From a bacterium (GTDB taxonomy: Bacteria; Patescibacteriota; Minisyncoccia; UBA6257; 02-FULL-45-10c): a stretch of DNA of 7,098 nucleotides. Position numbers and translations under genes: made by a program. Shown here one piece after another: positions 6,083 through 7,098 of the stretch. Position 1 is the stretch's first letter. Each line of letters opens with the position of its first letter. The stretch lies in contig JAUSKP010000060.1 of NCBI GenBank assembly GCA_030646555.1, positions 1 through 7,098 on the forward strand, written 5' to 3'. The notes under the pieces are model-generated. The model saw only the letters and a program-made list of their open reading frames with translations. It was not told where the DNA came from and ran no database searches.

Positions 6083-6140
6083 CCCTGTTAAATAAAATCT
6101 TTCTAAGATTTTAATTTGCTTTGCAAATTATTTAACAGGG
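6083..6140. repeat. CCCTGTTAAATAA element with two back-to-back hairpins
   Basis: Terminal inverted repeats CCCTGTTAAATAA (6083-6095) and TTATTTAACAGGG (6128-6140) are exact. Inside, two perfect hairpins abut with no gap: AAAATCTT-TCT-AAGATTTT (6094-6112) and AATTTGC-TTT-GCAAATT (6113-6129). The 58-nt unit therefore folds as a cloverleaf. It is the cleanest copy of the family in the window. Confidence 0.8.
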
Positions 6141-6152
6141 TGAATACTAATT

Positions 6153-6172
6153 CCTGCCTACCGGCAGGCAGG
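6153..6172. repeat. Second copy of the CCTGCC palindrome
   Basis: It differs from the perfect palindrome at 1016-1035 at a single position (A for G at 6160). It lies 18 nt beyond the response-regulator stop codon and could fold as a hairpin in that transcript, but there is no U-run after it. Confidence 0.65.
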
Positions 6173-6189
6173 CGTTATTAATTGATATT

Positions 6190-6558
6190 TTAGACTAAAA
6201 ATTCTTTAGCCTTACCAATCAAAGAATCAATAGATGTGCGAGCTTTCACCAAATAACCAACCGCCCCCAATTCTTTTCCTTTTTCCATATCGCTGTCTTG
6301 ACCTAAATTGGAAATTATTAAAATAGGAATTTTTGGAGCTAGCGGATCGCCGTTTATTTCTTCCATCACTTCAAATCCGGACTTGCCCGGCAAAATAAGA
6401 TCCAAAAGAATTAGGTCGTGACTACTTTCTTTAAGCGCCTTAATGCCGGCATCCCCTGTTTGAGCCAAATCCACATCAAACCCCTCTTTTATAAAACGAT
6501 TTTTTAAAAGCGAAGACAAAAACGGATCGTCTTCAATAAGTAATATTCTCTTTGCCAT
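6190..6558 (-). CDS. Stand-alone CheY-like response regulator receiver
   Basis: The 122-aa product is a single REC domain with no output domain, the normal size of CheY/PilH-type proteins. The acidic pair is Asp10-Asp11, the phosphoacceptor is Asp53 in LLDLILPG, the switch Ser is Ser83 in IISNLG, and the conserved Lys is Lys105 in GYLVKA, so it should be phosphorylatable. Its partner kinase is not in the window. Lying between the 16S gene and the pilin genes, it may regulate pilus function through protein contact, as PilG/PilH do, but this rests on proximity only, and its promoter is separate. It starts at ATG 6558-6556 with no Shine-Dalgarno. No clear terminator follows; a 327-nt repeat-rich gap separates it from the pilins. 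Confidence 0.93.
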   Translation of the reverse strand: MAKRILLIEDDPFLSSLLKNRFIKEGFDVDLAQTGDAGIKALKESSHDLILLDLILPGKSGFEVMEEINGDPLAPKIPILIISNLGQDSDMEKGKELGAVGYLVKARTSIDSLIGKAKEFLV

Positions 6559-6625
6559 ATATAATCAACGAATTACAAATTTATACGAATGTACGAATTT
6601 AATATATTAATATTTATATAAATAA

Positions 6626-6655
6626 ATTATATCACAATATATTAACATCTGTCTC
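6626..6655 (-). promoter_or_regulatory. Promoter of the response regulator
   Basis: A perfect extended -10 TGATATAAT (6626-6634) lies 18 nt from a -35-like GAGACA (6650-6655). The predicted start is near 6619, leaving an AT-only-like ~60-nt leader without a ribosome-binding site. The string TTGTGATATAATTT is nearly the same as in the leaderless pilin promoter. Confidence 0.55.
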
Positions 6656-6662
6656 TTCTTGG

Positions 6663-6780
6663 GTTCGCTACAGACAATCATTTTTTAGGAACGCCTCGGA
6701 GGCGCTTTCGCGCCGAGAGAGAAGCAATCCGTCAGCTGACGGATATGCTGTTTCCTAAAAAATGATTAGCTGGAGCGAAC
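6663..6780. repeat. 118-nt element with 29-nt terminal inverted repeats and two internal hairpins
   Basis: The arms 6663-6691 and 6752-6780 match as reverse complements at 26 of 29 positions (core AATCATTTTTTAGGAA). Between them sit a GC-rich hairpin (GGCGC-TTTC-GCGCC, within 6695-6716) and the palindrome ATCCGTCAGCTGACGGAT (6727-6744). It has no coding potential and lies between the 16S terminator and the response-regulator promoter. It may be a MITE-like element, or, read on the plus strand into the adjacent terminator, a structured small RNA. No strong promoter supports the second idea. Confidence 0.75.
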
Positions 6781-6816
6781 AAAACAAAAAACGCCCATTC
6801 CGGCGTTTTTTGTTTT
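6781..6816 (-). terminator. Strong bidirectional intrinsic terminator after the 16S transcript
   Basis: AAAACAAAAAACGCC and its exact complement form a 15-bp stem around a 6-nt loop. On either strand the GGCG stem runs straight into TTTTTTGTTTT. It ends the rRNA transcript ~180 nt after the 16S 3' end. Confidence 0.88.
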
Positions 6817-6991
6817 AATTTAATATTTAATTCAATGTTAAGTAAGTTTAAAAACTTTTTAGTTATCTCAACCTTACCCGTATCTTTTAAAAAGATCTTG
6901 GGAGTCGCGACTTAAAGCTCCGCGACCAACACTTGTATATTTGCCATAAAGACAAATAATCGTTCTTAATTTTTACCGAAGTAAAAATTTT
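6817..6991 (-). other. 16S rRNA 3' trailer with processing hairpins
   Basis: No gene is visible here. Immediately after the 16S tail the RNA can form AAUUUUUAC-UUCG-GUAAAAAUU (6968-6989), a perfect 9-bp stem with a C(UUCG)G tetraloop. Further on, GUCGCG/CGCGAC (6904-6926) forms a second hairpin, extendable by a UUGG/CCAA pairing with a bulge. No tRNA and no start of a 23S gene are recognisable. These structures are plausible sites for rRNA 3' end processing. Confidence 0.5.
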
Positions 6992-7098
6992 AAATAAAAT
7001 GATCCACGCACAGCTTCCGCTACGCGTGCCTTGTTACGACTTCTTCCATGTCACCGACACTACCCTAACTCCGCACGAAACGAAGCTTTAGGTATTTC
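6992..7098 (-). rRNA. rrs: 16S ribosomal RNA, 3' end (partial), lacking the anti-Shine-Dalgarno
   Basis: On the minus strand the conserved AAGTCGTAACAAGG (end of helix 44 and the decoding region) is followed by helix 45: ACGCGTAGC-GGAA-GCTGTGCGT, nine pairs closed by the dimethyl-adenosine GGAA loop, then GGATCA (7005-7000). In nearly all bacteria CCTCC(TTT) comes next; here the sequence is TTTTATTT. The end at 6992 is placed by analogy with the 8-nt E. coli tail and is not certain. The upstream part of helix 44 is divergent. The 5' part of the gene lies beyond the window. Confidence 0.93.

Noticed and set aside
5690..6091. Plus-strand open frame of 133 codons
   Set aside because: It begins antisense to a pilin gene and continues through the GTCATTCC repeat; no domain and no promoter are visible.
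6663..6780. 5S rRNA, 6S RNA or tmRNA
   Set aside because: The length is near that of 5S, but 5S conserved loops are absent. There is no tRNA-like end, and no 6S-type central bubble can be argued from one sequence.
6698..6999. Intron splitting the 16S tail from a downstream CCTCC
   Set aside because: The only CCTCC (6702-6698) is inside a palindrome, lacks the following TTT, and lies beyond a strong terminator; a final exon of about 8 nt would also be very unusual. Kept as a check, not as a call.

Overview
The window looks like chromosome of an AT-rich, small-genome bacterium, most likely a member of the Candidate Phyla Radiation (Patescibacteria, Parcubacteria-like). This is an inference from four things: the style of the type IV pilus genes and short pilins, the dense palindromic repeats in every gap, the divergent 16S rRNA 3' end, and a 16S gene not followed by 23S. 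Every gene lies on the minus strand, so the biological order runs from high to low coordinates. Stops used are TAA and TAG, and I see no in-frame TGA, so nothing suggests UGA recoding.

Layout in transcription order: the last ~100 nt of a 16S rRNA gene (7098 to about 6992); a structured ~175 nt trailer and a strong bidirectional terminator (6781-6816); a 118-nt inverted-repeat element (6663-6780); a stand-alone CheY-like receiver (6558-6190); a repeat-filled gap (5863-6189); two paralogous type IV pilins (5862-5224 and 5174-4590); a terminator; a gap packed with palindromes; the extension ATPase PilB (4291-2582); another repeat-filled gap; the platform protein PilC (2323-1115); an AT-rich inverted repeat; and the start of a large GspH/FimT-type minor pilin carrying IPT/TIG and fibronectin III domains, which runs off the left edge (928-1).

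Together the five pilus genes supply a filament subunit pair, the motor, the inner-membrane platform and a candidate surface adhesin. The receiver is a plausible regulator by proximity only. Prepilin peptidase, PilT, PilM/N/O and any histidine kinase are not in the window.

Three observations deserve attention. First, the 16S 3' tail after the conserved GGATCA reads TTTTATTT instead of CCTCCTTT, so the anti-Shine-Dalgarno appears to be missing. None of the six start codons in the window has a Shine-Dalgarno, and one pilin is predicted to be leaderless. Second, pilB and pilC, whose products are unrelated, carry the same ~77-90 nt leader, identical in register up to the ATG. It lies beside a CCCTGTTAAATAA repeat and folds like a mobile palindromic element. 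Third, the gaps hold several families of palindromes, most sharing one plan (outer terminal inverted repeats enclosing two back-to-back hairpins), with one case of an 18-bp palindrome nested inside another element.
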